Positions 6,511 through 15,576 of a DNA stretch of 23,297 nt are shown here, one piece after another. The stretch comes from a bacterium (lineage in GTDB: Bacteria > Babelota > Babeliae > Babelales > RVW-14): the NCBI GenBank assembly GCA_023249955.1, contig JAHFBR010000001.1:1-23297 (forward strand), written 5' to 3'. The notes under the pieces were generated by a model, which was not told the origin of the DNA, searched no databases, and saw only the letters and a program-made list of their open reading frames with translations. Within the stretch, counting starts at the first letter, position 1, and each line of letters starts with the position of its first letter. The position numbers were made by a program, and so were the translations under genes.

Positions 6511-7863
6511 CTAAAAACTAAAACCAAGCTGTCCACCAATCGTCCGAGTGTCAATCAAATTCTTAGCATCATCAGCAAACTTAAAAAACAACGAAATCTG
6601 CGGCACAATGCGACGATGCGCATCTTCATCATCATCGCCATGCGGCGCCAAATTATAATCAACCGAGAAAATATAGTTGTGCACGTGCCATGCCCTCAAG
6701 CTGCGGGCAGAATTGATAATTGTTTTATCAAAGCCTGCAGTCTTTGGCGTCAGCTCATCTTCGTTGTGGCGCACAAACTGGTACGCAAATTTTGCCGACA
6801 AACCCTTGATGACCCGGTGAATACGAATAAACCCGTCAGCCTGCCACGTTTCACCATGCTTTTTGGTCGCACGTCCCTTGTTGATCAACAAAAATTCCGT
6901 TTGGTTAGGATGTGTTTTCAGGCGACGATTGTGTGTTTCATCAAACAAGAACGTGACATCATAATTTCCACCGACCGTGACGTGGTGCATCAGATCAACA
7001 TGAAATCCAACACCCAGCGGAATGCCCCAGGCGCCGTCGTTGCCCAGTGCCATGGAAAATGCTTGATCTTCATCACGCTTTTCCGCCGTTGGGCACGTTA
7101 CACCCAGCTTGGCTAAAAATGTGACGGTGTTGAAAAGTGAATGCTCGGTGTGGACGTCCTTGCGCCAGTCGATGAAGAATGAAACATCGCCAATGTCGGT
7201 TTTTTGCCAGTCGTCAAGATTGAGGTTGCCCATGCGTTTGACGTTATTTTTGAGATCGTTGGTGAGGAACTGTTGTACTCGTGTACCGCGTGGTAGAACA
7301 ATGCCTCCACCAATTATTGCGTTAGGATCGGTAAGATCCAGAATGCTCACATTACTAACTTTTTTGTAGACCACGGGAACAAATGCAGAAAACGAAAAAG
7401 TGCCAAAGGTTCTGGAGTGTAAAAAATGATAAGCGCTTAAGAAAGTAAAATCGGCTTCTTTAAAATTACCGGTGAGCAGTAGTTGTCCGGTCGTGCCGTC
7501 TGCTGGAAGGGGGGGGTCAAAGCTTACTCCCAGTGCTGTGAGCACACCAAAGCGGGCTGCAACAAATGCTGGATCTGCAGTGGCACCAGGAACAGGATCT
7601 TCTATCATTGCTAACGTCGCCTGCGTGTCATCATAAATTTGCAAAACATTGCGTGGATCACGATTCAAGTTACGGCATTTATCGCGTTCGCCCGCTTCAA
7701 CCTGCAGCCCAAGCATAAAATCGGTATCGCGATCAGCGAACGGCAGCTGAATGGCTGCGTCATATGAACGAAAAAAGTTGGTTGGTGCAAAGGCGTTTGC
7801 CTGCGCGGATGTCAGCAACAGGACCGCAGCTGCGGTGTGCTTTGTGTATCGTAACAAACTCAT
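6511..7863 (-). CDS. Exported outer-membrane beta-barrel-like protein (divergent from the three paralogs)
   Basis: This is a 450-residue protein with a signal peptide (residues 1-24, TAAAVLLLTSAQANA, cleavage before FAPT). The mature part has many short amphipathic stretches (FGTFSFSAFVPVVYKKV, LGVGFHVDLMHHVTVGGNYD, FKFAD) and ends in QLGFSF, a typical barrel-closing strand with terminal phenylalanine. It shares with the other barrel genes only the general plan, and lacks their PR-x-x-GV N-terminal motif. It is the second gene of an apparent operon, 56 nt behind the giant repeat-protein gene, with a hairpin in the gap. AAAGG stands about 8 nt before the ATG. Operon position suggests it works with the repeat protein, for example as an outer-membrane partner, but no POTRA or TPS-like domain is visible. 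No specific function can be assigned. Confidence 0.72.
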   Translation of the reverse strand: MSLLRYTKHTAAAVLLLTSAQANAFAPTNFFRSYDAAIQLPFADRDTDFMLGLQVEAGERDKCRNLNRDPRNVLQIYDDTQATLAMIEDPVPGATADPAFVAARFGVLTALGVSFDPPLPADGTTGQLLLTGNFKEADFTFLSAYHFLHSRTFGTFSFSAFVPVVYKKVSNVSILDLTDPNAIIGGGIVLPRGTRVQQFLTNDLKNNVKRMGNLNLDDWQKTDIGDVSFFIDWRKDVHTEHSLFNTVTFLAKLGVTCPTAEKRDEDQAFSMALGNDGAWGIPLGVGFHVDLMHHVTVGGNYDVTFLFDETHNRRLKTHPNQTEFLLINKGRATKKHGETWQADGFIRIHRVIKGLSAKFAYQFVRHNEDELTPKTAGFDKTIINSARSLRAWHVHNYIFSVDYNLAPHGDDDEDAHRRIVPQISLFFKFADDAKNLIDTRTIGGQLGFSF

Positions 7864-7886
7864 AGTTTTACCTTTCGTGAAGAGTT

Positions 7887-7912
7887 GTAGGGGCGGTTGA
7901 TGCCGCCCCTAC
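7887..7912. repeat. Intercistronic 10-bp stem-loop (REP-like) between the giant gene and the barrel gene
   Basis: GTAGGGGCGG (7887-7896) pairs perfectly with 7903-7912 across the loop TTGATG. It starts 7 nt after the giant gene's stop codon on the minus strand. There is no T-run, so it is more likely an RNA-stabilising or REP-type element that sets the ratio of the two gene products than a terminator. Confidence 0.75.
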
Positions 7913-7919
7913 CGTACCA

Positions 7920-10900
7920 TTACTCGTTAACTCTGACGCCCCAGTTGCCTGCAACAACCAAGCCACCTGATGCCGTATCGCGCACAGGGGTTCCACCAGC
8001 AGGATTTGCGGTAGTAATATTGAGCAGTGAAGTGATTGACTGTGCGGCGGCTAAATTATCAGAGGTGCGCATATCTACTAAGTCAGGTGTGCCGGATGAG
8101 AAGAGTACCGAACCATCGGTCGAAATTGATGTTCTTGATTTACCAAGGTTAATAACTGTTGGTGTGCCTATCGGTTTTACATCCGTACCAGATACGTTAA
8201 AGCGATATACCTTGGTCTCAGATCCTTTAACGGCCAACACATACAGATTCCCATCGCTCAAGCCGCCCTTATGTTCTGGTACAAGAACAAGCTGAACCGG
8301 TGTACCATCAATGCCTGGGATTTGAGTTAATGCAAGTGTATCCAAGTCATCGGTTTTAAATAATCCTGATGTTGTTGCAACGATCGCCAGCTTTTCAGTG
8401 AGCAAGAGATCGAGACCGAATTGATCAGTCAGTGGGAGGTTTTTTGTTAAATTGCCGTCTTTATCGATGGTGGTGATGTGCTCAAGACCGAGTGCGGCAA
8501 TTCTGCCTGTGAAGAGACCAGCAGGGCTCTTTGCCGCCAGTGCTCTGATATCACTACCCAGAGCAGCAACGGGGATAAAGTCTTTTACACCAAATCCCAT
8601 GAGATCTGCTAAGCCAGCTGCTGGTGGGGCTTCGCTATCCCATGGAACACTGATTTTTACCACGCCCTTTTCACCGCCAACGTAGAGGAAGCCTTCATCT
8701 TTATCATCGCGTCGTGCTACCTCTGCACAGGTCAGCGGTGCAATGGTCTTCAATGCCGTCTTGTCAAGCACAACAACTGTATCATTCATCGAAAAATCGT
8801 CCGTTGGCTCAAGCGGAGCTCCAACGCCGGTTTGAATCAACGCGATCTTGTTGTTATTCCCCAGTGCAACGGCCATCGAGAACTCGTCGGTCTTGAAGCC
8901 CTTGGTCTTTTCATCAAAGTTAACAACACGCGCAACGCCGCTTGGGAAAGATTTTGCAAGTTCTGAGCTCAGTTTTCTGCTTGTTGCTGCAACCTCCTCG
9001 CTCTTGCCCCATGCATCAGCCTTGACGGTTTGATTTCCATCACCATCAAGCCACATGAAGCCAGCGTTTTTATTGTTGAACCCAAAGCCTGCTACTTTAT
9101 CCGTGGTTCCTGCAACACGTTGCCATGGCGACCAAGCGCGGATCAGGCCGTTTTCGTCAAAGATTGCCGAGCTTTGGAAGATGCCGGCCTCAACGTTGCC
9201 TGCGCCAGCAGCACGTGTTTCAGCAAGCGAGACGTACACGGCATCACCCACGACTTGAATGTCGGTGATTGTTTTATCAGCGTCATCGCCACCAATCAGG
9301 GTTGGATCGGCACCAACGACCAGTGGGTTACCGGTGTTATCGGTAGTACTGCGATCGACCTTTGGCGACTCGTGGCCAACAATGTCTAAGTCTAACAATT
9401 CAAACGCCTTGTTTACATCCAGCGTTGCAAGACCGTCTTGAGCGTTATCGACTTTTGCCAACTGTCCAGCATTGTTATTCCCCGCAGGCATAACAGGAAG
9501 AGCAAAGACCCAAGACTTGAGCTCCTTCGTGTCGCCGTCAGCAACACCGCCATTAACAATCACATAGTCTTTGCCCGTGCTGGTGTGCATAGTGCGTACA
9601 GCGAATGCGGTTGCAAGCCAAGCCTGCTTATTTCCAGCGTCCTCATGGAAGCCGACAATTTGCTGTTCAGGATCGGTACCGAGTTTATTGGTAGGATTGA
9701 CGACCACCGGTTTGATGAATGCTTTTTTATTATCAACGCCTGCAACCAGGAGCGATACAACGCCGCCGGTTTTATCATTGCCTTCATCAACCATGGTTGG
9801 GTTGGCGGCATCATCGGCATTGCCGCGGCCTAAACTATTTAAACCAATGTACAAACGCTGAAGCTTGCTATCCCAATGCATGGCGACTTTTTCATCAAGC
9901 ATTTGTGCATAATTCATTGGATCAACGCCAGCAAGGTTACTGAATGCAACGTTGCGATCGGCAGCGGTGATATCTTTTGCTGCTAAATTCAGCGCAAGTG
10001 CCTTGGTGCCTGCGGCAGTAACATCAGCTGGATCTTTGAGAGCGATGTTAGCTCCGTCCTTTTGCAGAATTGCAAATCCACGATTTTTACCTTCGCTGTC
10101 AACATCATTAGTTGCCCAGGTACGCGCAAGGCCGCCCGTGACGATGGCATCGTGGATAGCCCACCCTAAAGCTGCTTTGAGCGAAGCAATAGCGCCGGCC
10201 TCGATGGTATCTGCGATTGGGAGACCCTCGGCTGCAACGGCAGCGGCATTAAGATCAGCAGCGTTGGCAACTGCTTGCAAGTTAGCCGCAGAAAATTTGC
10301 TTTTATCAATGTTGGCTCCATCGACCGCAAGTGCTGCGGCTGCAGCGGTAACAATGGCGCTCTTTGGAACCAATTTTGTTGCCGTAAATGCTGCTGTATC
10401 TCCAGTAGCTTTTGCCAGAGCTGCTTTGATGCCGGTTTGAAGCGCAGGAAATGGTTCATTGCCAGCCTGGATTGCTGTTGCAAGTTTTGAGATAGCAGCT
10501 TGTGCAATCGAATTTCCTGCGGCAGCTGTTTTAAGTTTGTCGATAACACCACTGGCTCCATCGCTCAGCAGAGCTTTAATTTGTGCCTCTTCGCTGTTCA
10601 TCGTGACCTTGCGCGCGGCAAAGCCAAGCGCGGCTTCGATTGCAGCGGCTGCGCCAAATTGTGGCTTATTTGCGGTGATGACGTTTACGTTTGCAACGCC
10701 CGCAGCAGCTGTAGCATCAGCAGCCTCCGCGATATCCTGGAACTTATTTACTGCTGCAATAGCATCTTCAACACCATTTGCACCAGCTACCTCAATCTTG
10801 CTTGCACCCTGAGCGATGGCAAGAAGTGCATCTTTGAGTGCTTTTGCATCGGTAGCAGGAGCTTTGGCAGCGGCTGCTACGCCATCCCCAATGATCATGT

Positions 10901-13900
10901 TTGCTTTGGTTACAGCAGCCTTGGTGCCTTCTTTGACGGCAGCAAGAATTGCTTTAGCAAGTTCATCTTTGGCAGCACCAGCGCCACCAATCTGGCCGAT
11001 AGCCGCTCCTGCATCGTTACCGTTAAAGTTTGCGGCTTTTGCAAGGTCATCAAGCATCGGTTCAACAAAATTCGTTTTGATATCTTTTTCTGATGTATCA
11101 ACCAACGTGTTACGCACGCCCCAGCCAAGCGCTCCGATCAGCGCGGCGGCTGCACCTGCGTCGGCGTCTTTGGCAACGAGGACGCCTGCTGCAGCACCGG
11201 GAACGGCAAGGTTGTCAACGATGGTGGCGGCGGCAGCGATTGGATCTGCTTTGGCAATACCTTCTACTTTCCCTTTGCCTAGAGGAGTGATCAAGTCAGC
11301 GATATCCTTTGCAGTCGCACCCGTGGATGCGGCAACGGTCGTTGGAAGCTGAGCTTCGGTTGATGCAGCAGGAAATGCGCTGTTGAGTGCTGCATCTCTA
11401 CCCATGGTGACAGCGGTTAGAATTGCATCGGCGATGGCTAAACGGGCGGTATCGTTGGCTCCTCCCGCAGTATTGAGCATGGTGATGGCATCGACAAGCT
11501 TAGCATGCTTAGTATCATTGATTGTTGGAGCAACAACCTTGTCAAGAAGGTCTGTAAGCAGCGGTTTAACAAGAATCAGATCTATGTACGCTGCGTTTTT
11601 GTTGATCACCTCAAAAGGATTTGCAATGCCCCAACCAAGGGTGCCAATGAGGGCTGCCGCTGGGCCATTATTCTTGTTGTTATCCTTCAGGGCGCCAGCG
11701 GGCATAACAAGAGCATCAACGACGGCGACAGCCTGTGGTCTTGTTGGCTTCGCTGCAACATCTTTGATTTGATCTGATGTGATTACGTTCTTTATGGCGG
11801 TCACATCCCCTCCAGCTGAAGTCTGGACCTTGGCGACGAGTGTTTTTGCGTTTGTATTTACCGCAGTAAATGCATTCGCTACAGCAGTGCCACGTCCAGC
11901 TTTAACAGCTGTGATGATTGCAGTGGCGATGGCAGTTCGGGCGGCATCGGCATTTTTATCGCCGGCATTATTGAGATCGGTGATAGCTTTAAGAGCTGTG
12001 GCATTGCCCGCCATCATAAGATTTGGAGCTGCTGCAAGTGCGCCAAGCATAGGCTTGACAATTTCAGTATCAACTGTCCCAGCATTGGTATCAACAATGG
12101 CTGTGTCGGGTGTTCCCATACTATCATTCTGTCCCGCTCTAATTCCCCATCCCAACGTCCCAATCAACGCAGCCGCGCTGCCATCTGCTGCTTTATTGCC
12201 ACCCAGGGGGCCTCCGCCTGCTTTTGCAAGGTCGTTAACGGCGTTGACGGCGTTTGCAATGGTTGCCTGGCCTGCAACATTTTGCATATCGTTTTGCTTG
12301 ATCAAATCTTTGAACGTGGCGGCGGTTGAGCCAACGGCGGCTTTTGCGATTGCTTTATCAAGATCTCCGCCAGCATTTTGTGTTGCGGTAAAAGCATTTA
12401 CAGCAGCTTGTGGAATGCGGCCGTCTGCAAGATCTTTTACGGCAGCTTCGACGACAGCGAAAAATGGTTTGGAGATTTTTGAGTCGCCCACGCCTCCGCC
12501 TCCACCGGCGGCTAATCCTAAGTCTGTATCGATCGCTTTAACAACGTGCTTGGCGACTGGTAAGTCCTTAAGGGCTCCGCCTACCTTTTCTAACTCAGCC
12601 GTGATTGCTGTGGCATCACCTTTAACATCACCTTCTGCGGAAGCTACGATATCCGCAGGGCCTACACTTTGTCCCGCAAACTTAAATTTCCCAATCGCAC
12701 GACCAATCATGCCACTCAGCGCAGTCTCGACACCACCTGCTGCGGTGTCAGCTCCGCCTGCTGCGGCTGCAGTGGCGGCAGCGTCAACCATACTTTCAAC
12801 ACTTGCATTTTTCGCGCGTGCTTCGTTCATGGTAATGCCTGTGGCACCATCGAATGTTGTGTTAAACGTTGGCGCAAGGGCGGTGACGACAGCCATGGTG
12901 ACTGGGTTGATATTTGCTTTCTCTTGGACTTGTGTTACGGCGTTGTTGACGCGTTTGGTGAGTGCGAGCTTCTTGGTGTCAGCGTCAGTTTGGTCATATT
13001 TTACTTCGTCAGCAACTGCGCCTTGCGTTGGTCCATCATTGGTCACTTTGTTTGCGGCATAGGCAGCAATGGTTTTTCCTGCAGCTGAATATTTTTTAGC
13101 AACTTGGTCTGCGCCTTCTTTGAATAAAGCTTTAATTGCCATTTTTGAAGCAACGTCTGAAACTTGTGGCGTTTCTCCTGAGCGCAGTGCCCATGCAACG
13201 CCGCCAGCAAGTGCCGCTGCGGTGCCGTTGTGGAGAGAATCACTATCGCTGCCCGCGTAAACAGCGTCTGCAACAGCTTCGAGAGCCTTATCTTTTTGGA
13301 AGCCAGGGGTAAAGAAAACGGGGTCGTTCTTGACGATGGCCGCGTTCTGCATTCGCTTGCCTGTGGTGAAGTTAATAGTCGCAGGCGTGACTTTAGTTTT
13401 ATCTAACGACAGTACTTTTACCGCTTTGTCTATCACTTCTTTGCCATCAACATCAGCACCAGCCTTCTCTGCAGCACTATGAACAGCCGTTGCTGTGTCA
13501 TTTTTTTTCACAACAGGTGCAAATGGGTTGGTTGCATCAATATTTTTATCAGCCTTGGTTTTTACAAGCGATTTTACTGAATTAAGAAATAGAGCATCAG
13601 CTGCAAGAAGTTGTGATGCTACCGCAGCCTTGGTCTTTGCCGCAATATCCATGGTTACTTTTTCTAGGATATCTTTGCTTGGTGTTCCTGGAATATCAGT
13701 GGTCTTGGCACCCTTTGCTGATCCATCCGCTACCGCAGCAAAAATCAGCGGGTCGCTTGCATCGGTGCCGGCGACGGCGACAACAGGGCCGCTGATGGTA
13801 ACAGGTTTTTTAGCGGCATCGAAAAGTGCAGCGCTTTCAATGGTGCCAGCACTGCTTTGCACAACAATTTTTTTACCAGCATCGCCATCACGCACAATCA

Positions 13901-14276
13901 AAAGTTTGCGGTCGTTATCAGGGCCAGCAAGAGCGAGCTTTGAGATTTTTTTATTGTTGAGATCGCCGGTTGTTGCAAGTCCGGTCAAAAGAACTTTGTC
14001 TTTACCTTTATTTGCCCCGTCTGTTTGTCGCACTGATTGTGCAACGGTGACTGCAGCGGCCTGGGGGTTTTTTTCTGTTACGCCAGCGGCACCGAGATAC
14101 AGCTTGTTATTTGCTTGATCGTAAACGGTGGTGGCAAAATCGACATCGGCGGGGGCGGTTGTTTTTTGCGTTACCGAACGTGTGATCAGATCATCATTTG
14201 CCTGCGCAACAGACATCGTGACAAGCGCTACGAACACAAACCTTGTGCCCACATGCGCCGTAGAAAATTTTTTCAT
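7920..14276 (-). CDS. Giant exported alanine-rich repeat protein with propeller-like flanks (2118 aa)
   Basis: This is a single open frame of 2118 codons, starting 5-6 nt after AGGAGAG. Residues 1-26 form a signal peptide (RFVFVALVTMSVAQA, then NDD). Residues 27 to about 195 are strand-rich (TTVYDQANNKLYLGAAG, RKLLIVRDGDAGKKIVVQSS). From about 195 to 1425 the protein is alanine-rich and helical, with seven degenerate units. Each unit is marked by a motif like AAALIGTLGWGIR, centred near residues 357, 520, 705, 877, 1047, 1213 and 1366, a spacing of 150-185. From about 1455 to the end it is again strand-rich with propeller-like blades (MHWDSKLQRLYIGLNSL, FLYVGGEKGVVKIS, GNLYVLAVKGSETKVYRF). 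The N-terminal LYLG piece resembles LYIG at 1470, so the helical array may interrupt one propeller. Only one cysteine was seen. The gene was not recognised; a surface or secreted structural role is an inference. Confidence 0.85.
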   Translation of the reverse strand: MKKFSTAHVGTRFVFVALVTMSVAQANDDLITRSVTQKTTAPADVDFATTVYDQANNKLYLGAAGVTEKNPQAAAVTVAQSVRQTDGANKGKDKVLLTGLATTGDLNNKKISKLALAGPDNDRKLLIVRDGDAGKKIVVQSSAGTIESAALFDAAKKPVTISGPVVAVAGTDASDPLIFAAVADGSAKGAKTTDIPGTPSKDILEKVTMDIAAKTKAAVASQLLAADALFLNSVKSLVKTKADKNIDATNPFAPVVKKNDTATAVHSAAEKAGADVDGKEVIDKAVKVLSLDKTKVTPATINFTTGKRMQNAAIVKNDPVFFTPGFQKDKALEAVADAVYAGSDSDSLHNGTAAALAGGVAWALRSGETPQVSDVASKMAIKALFKEGADQVAKKYSAAGKTIAAYAANKVTNDGPTQGAVADEVKYDQTDADTKKLALTKRVNNAVTQVQEKANINPVTMAVVTALAPTFNTTFDGATGITMNEARAKNASVESMVDAAATAAAAGGADTAAGGVETALSGMIGRAIGKFKFAGQSVGPADIVASAEGDVKGDATAITAELEKVGGALKDLPVAKHVVKAIDTDLGLAAGGGGGVGDSKISKPFFAVVEAAVKDLADGRIPQAAVNAFTATQNAGGDLDKAIAKAAVGSTAATFKDLIKQNDMQNVAGQATIANAVNAVNDLAKAGGGPLGGNKAADGSAAALIGTLGWGIRAGQNDSMGTPDTAIVDTNAGTVDTEIVKPMLGALAAAPNLMMAGNATALKAITDLNNAGDKNADAARTAIATAIITAVKAGRGTAVANAFTAVNTNAKTLVAKVQTSAGGDVTAIKNVITSDQIKDVAAKPTRPQAVAVVDALVMPAGALKDNNKNNGPAAALIGTLGWGIANPFEVINKNAAYIDLILVKPLLTDLLDKVVAPTINDTKHAKLVDAITMLNTAGGANDTARLAIADAILTAVTMGRDAALNSAFPAASTEAQLPTTVAASTGATAKDIADLITPLGKGKVEGIAKADPIAAAATIVDNLAVPGAAAGVLVAKDADAGAAAALIGALGWGVRNTLVDTSEKDIKTNFVEPMLDDLAKAANFNGNDAGAAIGQIGGAGAAKDELAKAILAAVKEGTKAAVTKANMIIGDGVAAAAKAPATDAKALKDALLAIAQGASKIEVAGANGVEDAIAAVNKFQDIAEAADATAAAGVANVNVITANKPQFGAAAAIEAALGFAARKVTMNSEEAQIKALLSDGASGVIDKLKTAAAGNSIAQAAISKLATAIQAGNEPFPALQTGIKAALAKATGDTAAFTATKLVPKSAIVTAAAAALAVDGANIDKSKFSAANLQAVANAADLNAAAVAAEGLPIADTIEAGAIASLKAALGWAIHDAIVTGGLARTWATNDVDSEGKNRGFAILQKDGANIALKDPADVTAAGTKALALNLAAKDITAADRNVAFSNLAGVDPMNYAQMLDEKVAMHWDSKLQRLYIGLNSLGRGNADDAANPTMVDEGNDKTGGVVSLLVAGVDNKKAFIKPVVVNPTNKLGTDPEQQIVGFHEDAGNKQAWLATAFAVRTMHTSTGKDYVIVNGGVADGDTKELKSWVFALPVMPAGNNNAGQLAKVDNAQDGLATLDVNKAFELLDLDIVGHESPKVDRSTTDNTGNPLVVGADPTLIGGDDADKTITDIQVVGDAVYVSLAETRAAGAGNVEAGIFQSSAIFDENGLIRAWSPWQRVAGTTDKVAGFGFNNKNAGFMWLDGDGNQTVKADAWGKSEEVAATSRKLSSELAKSFPSGVARVVNFDEKTKGFKTDEFSMAVALGNNNKIALIQTGVGAPLEPTDDFSMNDTVVVLDKTALKTIAPLTCAEVARRDDKDEGFLYVGGEKGVVKISVPWDSEAPPAAGLADLMGFGVKDFIPVAALGSDIRALAAKSPAGLFTGRIAALGLEHITTIDKDGNLTKNLPLTDQFGLDLLLTEKLAIVATTSGLFKTDDLDTLALTQIPGIDGTPVQLVLVPEHKGGLSDGNLYVLAVKGSETKVYRFNVSGTDVKPIGTPTVINLGKSRTSISTDGSVLFSSGTPDLVDMRTSDNLAAAQSITSLLNITTANPAGGTPVRDTASGGLVVAGNWGVRVNE

Positions 14277-14317
14277 ACAGCTCTCCTTTTTTTATCCTTT
14301 TTAACTGAGCTCTGTTG

Positions 14318-14346
14318 ACGATAGCAAGGAGATGAGGGGTGGTCAA
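14318..14346 (-). promoter_or_regulatory. Candidate sigma-70 promoter of the giant gene operon
   Basis: On the minus strand, TTGACC (14341-14346, 5 of 6 matches to consensus) is followed by a 17-nt spacer and TATCGT (14318-14323, 4 of 6). The start codon at 14276 lies about 40 nt downstream. The spacing is ideal and this is the best promoter-like pair in the region. Confidence 0.55.
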
Positions 14347-14415
14347 GAGTTTGGATTGTTGTAAAGAGTTCCACTCCTTTGACTTGGGATTAAAGAAGAT
14401 ATAATTTTTTGTTTG

Positions 14416-14466
14416 TGGGGCTTCACCCCACGCCCGACCTAAGGTGTTGAGTTCGAACACCTTAGG
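14416..14466. repeat. Two hairpins next to repeat copy 2
   Basis: TGGGG (14416-14420) pairs with CCCCA (14426-14430) over a 5-nt loop. CCTAAGGTGTT (14438-14448) pairs perfectly with 14456-14466 over a 7-nt loop. They occupy the same relative place as the pair at 6379-6434 beside copy 1, but have different stem sequences. Confidence 0.7.
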
Positions 14467-14469
14467 AAT

Positions 14470-14694
14470 CCCGAACCGGGCTTCGCCCTGGACCCACGGA
14501 CGCGACGTACTCACGGCAACCGCGCTACGCGCTCTGCCTGTTCGGACGCGCTTATTTGGAGCAATTATTTAAAAGTGACGTTTTTTTCCACTCCGTTCGC
14601 CCTGAGCGAAGCAACACGCAGTGTTGCGTAGTCGAATGGGTGGGCGGTGCAGGCCTGTCCTGAGCCCTGTCGAAGTGGGCGCAGCTCTGCAAAT
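14470..14694. repeat. Intergenic palindromic repeat, copy 2 (inverted relative to copy 1)
   Basis: Its reverse complement matches copy 1 (6171-6367) almost base for base through the GATTTGCAGAGCTGC start, the GCAACACTGCGTGTTGC palindrome, the CAATTATTTAAAAGTGACG segment and the CGCGTCCGAACAGGCAGAGC segment. Similarity fades at the GGGCGAAGCCC hairpin. It holds an extra 25-bp unit at 14652-14676 that is absent from copy 1 and present in copy 3. Positions 14695-14855 contain a diverged second REP-like piece (about 14721-14757, CCTGTCCCGAG...) and a short AAATGCGAAA direct repeat on the minus strand, with no evident gene. Confidence 0.85.
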
Positions 14695-14855
14695 CAAAAA
14701 TAATATTCTTGGGTTGGGTGTGGGGCCTGTCCCGAGTTCTATCGAGGGGTGAAGACCCACTACTAATTTTCGTGATCTCAAAACCATGAACAGATCGGCA
14801 AATGTCGCGAATCTTTTCGCATTTATTTCGCATTTAAAATCCAAAGAACAAAAAA

Positions 14856-15194
14856 CTATCGCCCTCGTTGCAAAGCAGCCGCATAATTAAAACTGTAAAA
14901 ATACTCTTGCCACTGTTCATCGGTGCTTTGGTAGATATTGTCATAAACAAAATGATCAACAAGAACCTCGCGTACGCGACAGATTTCTTTAAGGCGAGGC
15001 CCGCGGTTTTTGGGGTCCGCTTTGGTAAAATCTAAAAGCTCAAGTGCCCGTTCAAATGCCATTCTGCTGTATTCGGCGTTGCCTGCGCGTTTCCAGTGAA
15101 TGGTTCTTTCAATTTCCATGCCAACATTTGCAAGCTGTTCGGCGACAGAAAATTTGAACCAGCGGCCGTCTTCTAGGCCTTTGTGTATGATCAT
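14856..15194 (-). CDS. Small conserved partner of DUF5674 (unknown function)
   Basis: This 112-residue protein overlaps the upstream DUF5674 gene by 4 nt (ATGA), so it is translationally coupled. It reads as soluble and helical: KFSVAEQLANVGMEIERTIHWK, YSRMAFERALELLDFTKAD, RLKEICRVREVLVDHFVYDN and WQEYFYSFNYAAALQRGR. There is no signal peptide or membrane segment. From memory of the family, this small protein is a recurrent partner of DUF5674 in Candidate Phyla Radiation and Dependentiae genomes, but its function is not established. The RALELLDFT and FYSFNYAA parts appear to be its most characteristic segments. A two-gene unit of this size could be a toxin-antitoxin or nucleotide-binding module, which is speculation. 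Confidence 0.72.
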   Translation of the reverse strand: MIIHKGLEDGRWFKFSVAEQLANVGMEIERTIHWKRAGNAEYSRMAFERALELLDFTKADPKNRGPRLKEICRVREVLVDHFVYDNIYQSTDEQWQEYFYSFNYAAALQRGR

Positions 15195-15535
15195 GCTGTC
15201 ACCAATGCTGTAATAATTTCTCGTATGAGTTCCTGCACCTTGGGATCGTCAACCCCTCTTGTTTTATTTCCCCATCCCGGACGGAGGTTGATCATGGAGT
15301 CGAACACAATCCACTGCGGTGTTCCGAAGTTATCTGGATAAAGATTGATGCCCCAAAGATTTTTTTGAGCTGAGCCTTCTTCTAAAAGGTATTGCTCTTG
15401 GTCGGCGTGAAAGGGAGCATCAACTACCATTATTCTTTGTTCGACGTCGACGACTGCTTTGACTAAATTTCCAAACATTTTGTCAGACATTTTTTTGAGT
15501 TCTGATAACGAAATTTTTTCACGCACACAGAGCAT
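15191..15535 (-). CDS. DUF5674 family protein
   Basis: This 114-residue protein matches the remembered DUF5674 pattern along its whole length: an N-terminal VREKISLSELKKMSDKMFG, then LVKAVVDVEQRIMVVDAP, HADQEQYLLEEGS, NLWGINLYPD, FDSMINLRPGWGNKTRGV and a final VQELIREIITALV helix. The family has no known function. The conserved LWGINLYP and INLRP-x-x-GN-x-x-RGV blocks suggest a small-molecule or nucleic-acid binding site. The start has an excellent AGGAGG 7 nt upstream, and TATAAT lies at 15577-15582. It is first in a two-gene operon, overlapping its partner by 4 nt. Confidence 0.8.
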   Translation of the reverse strand: MLCVREKISLSELKKMSDKMFGNLVKAVVDVEQRIMVVDAPFHADQEQYLLEEGSAQKNLWGINLYPDNFGTPQWIVFDSMINLRPGWGNKTRGVDDPKVQELIREIITALVTA

Positions 15536-15576
15536 AGGTGCCTCCTGTCAAAGGGTTGATTGTCTTTGTTGCATCA

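Noticed and set aside
11779..13062. Long open frame (427 codons) on the plus strand opposite the giant repeat protein gene
   Set aside because: It is a shadow of the alanine-rich minus-strand codons: an alanine/serine/proline-rich product with no ribosome site. The minus frame has a signal peptide, repeats and a good ribosome site.
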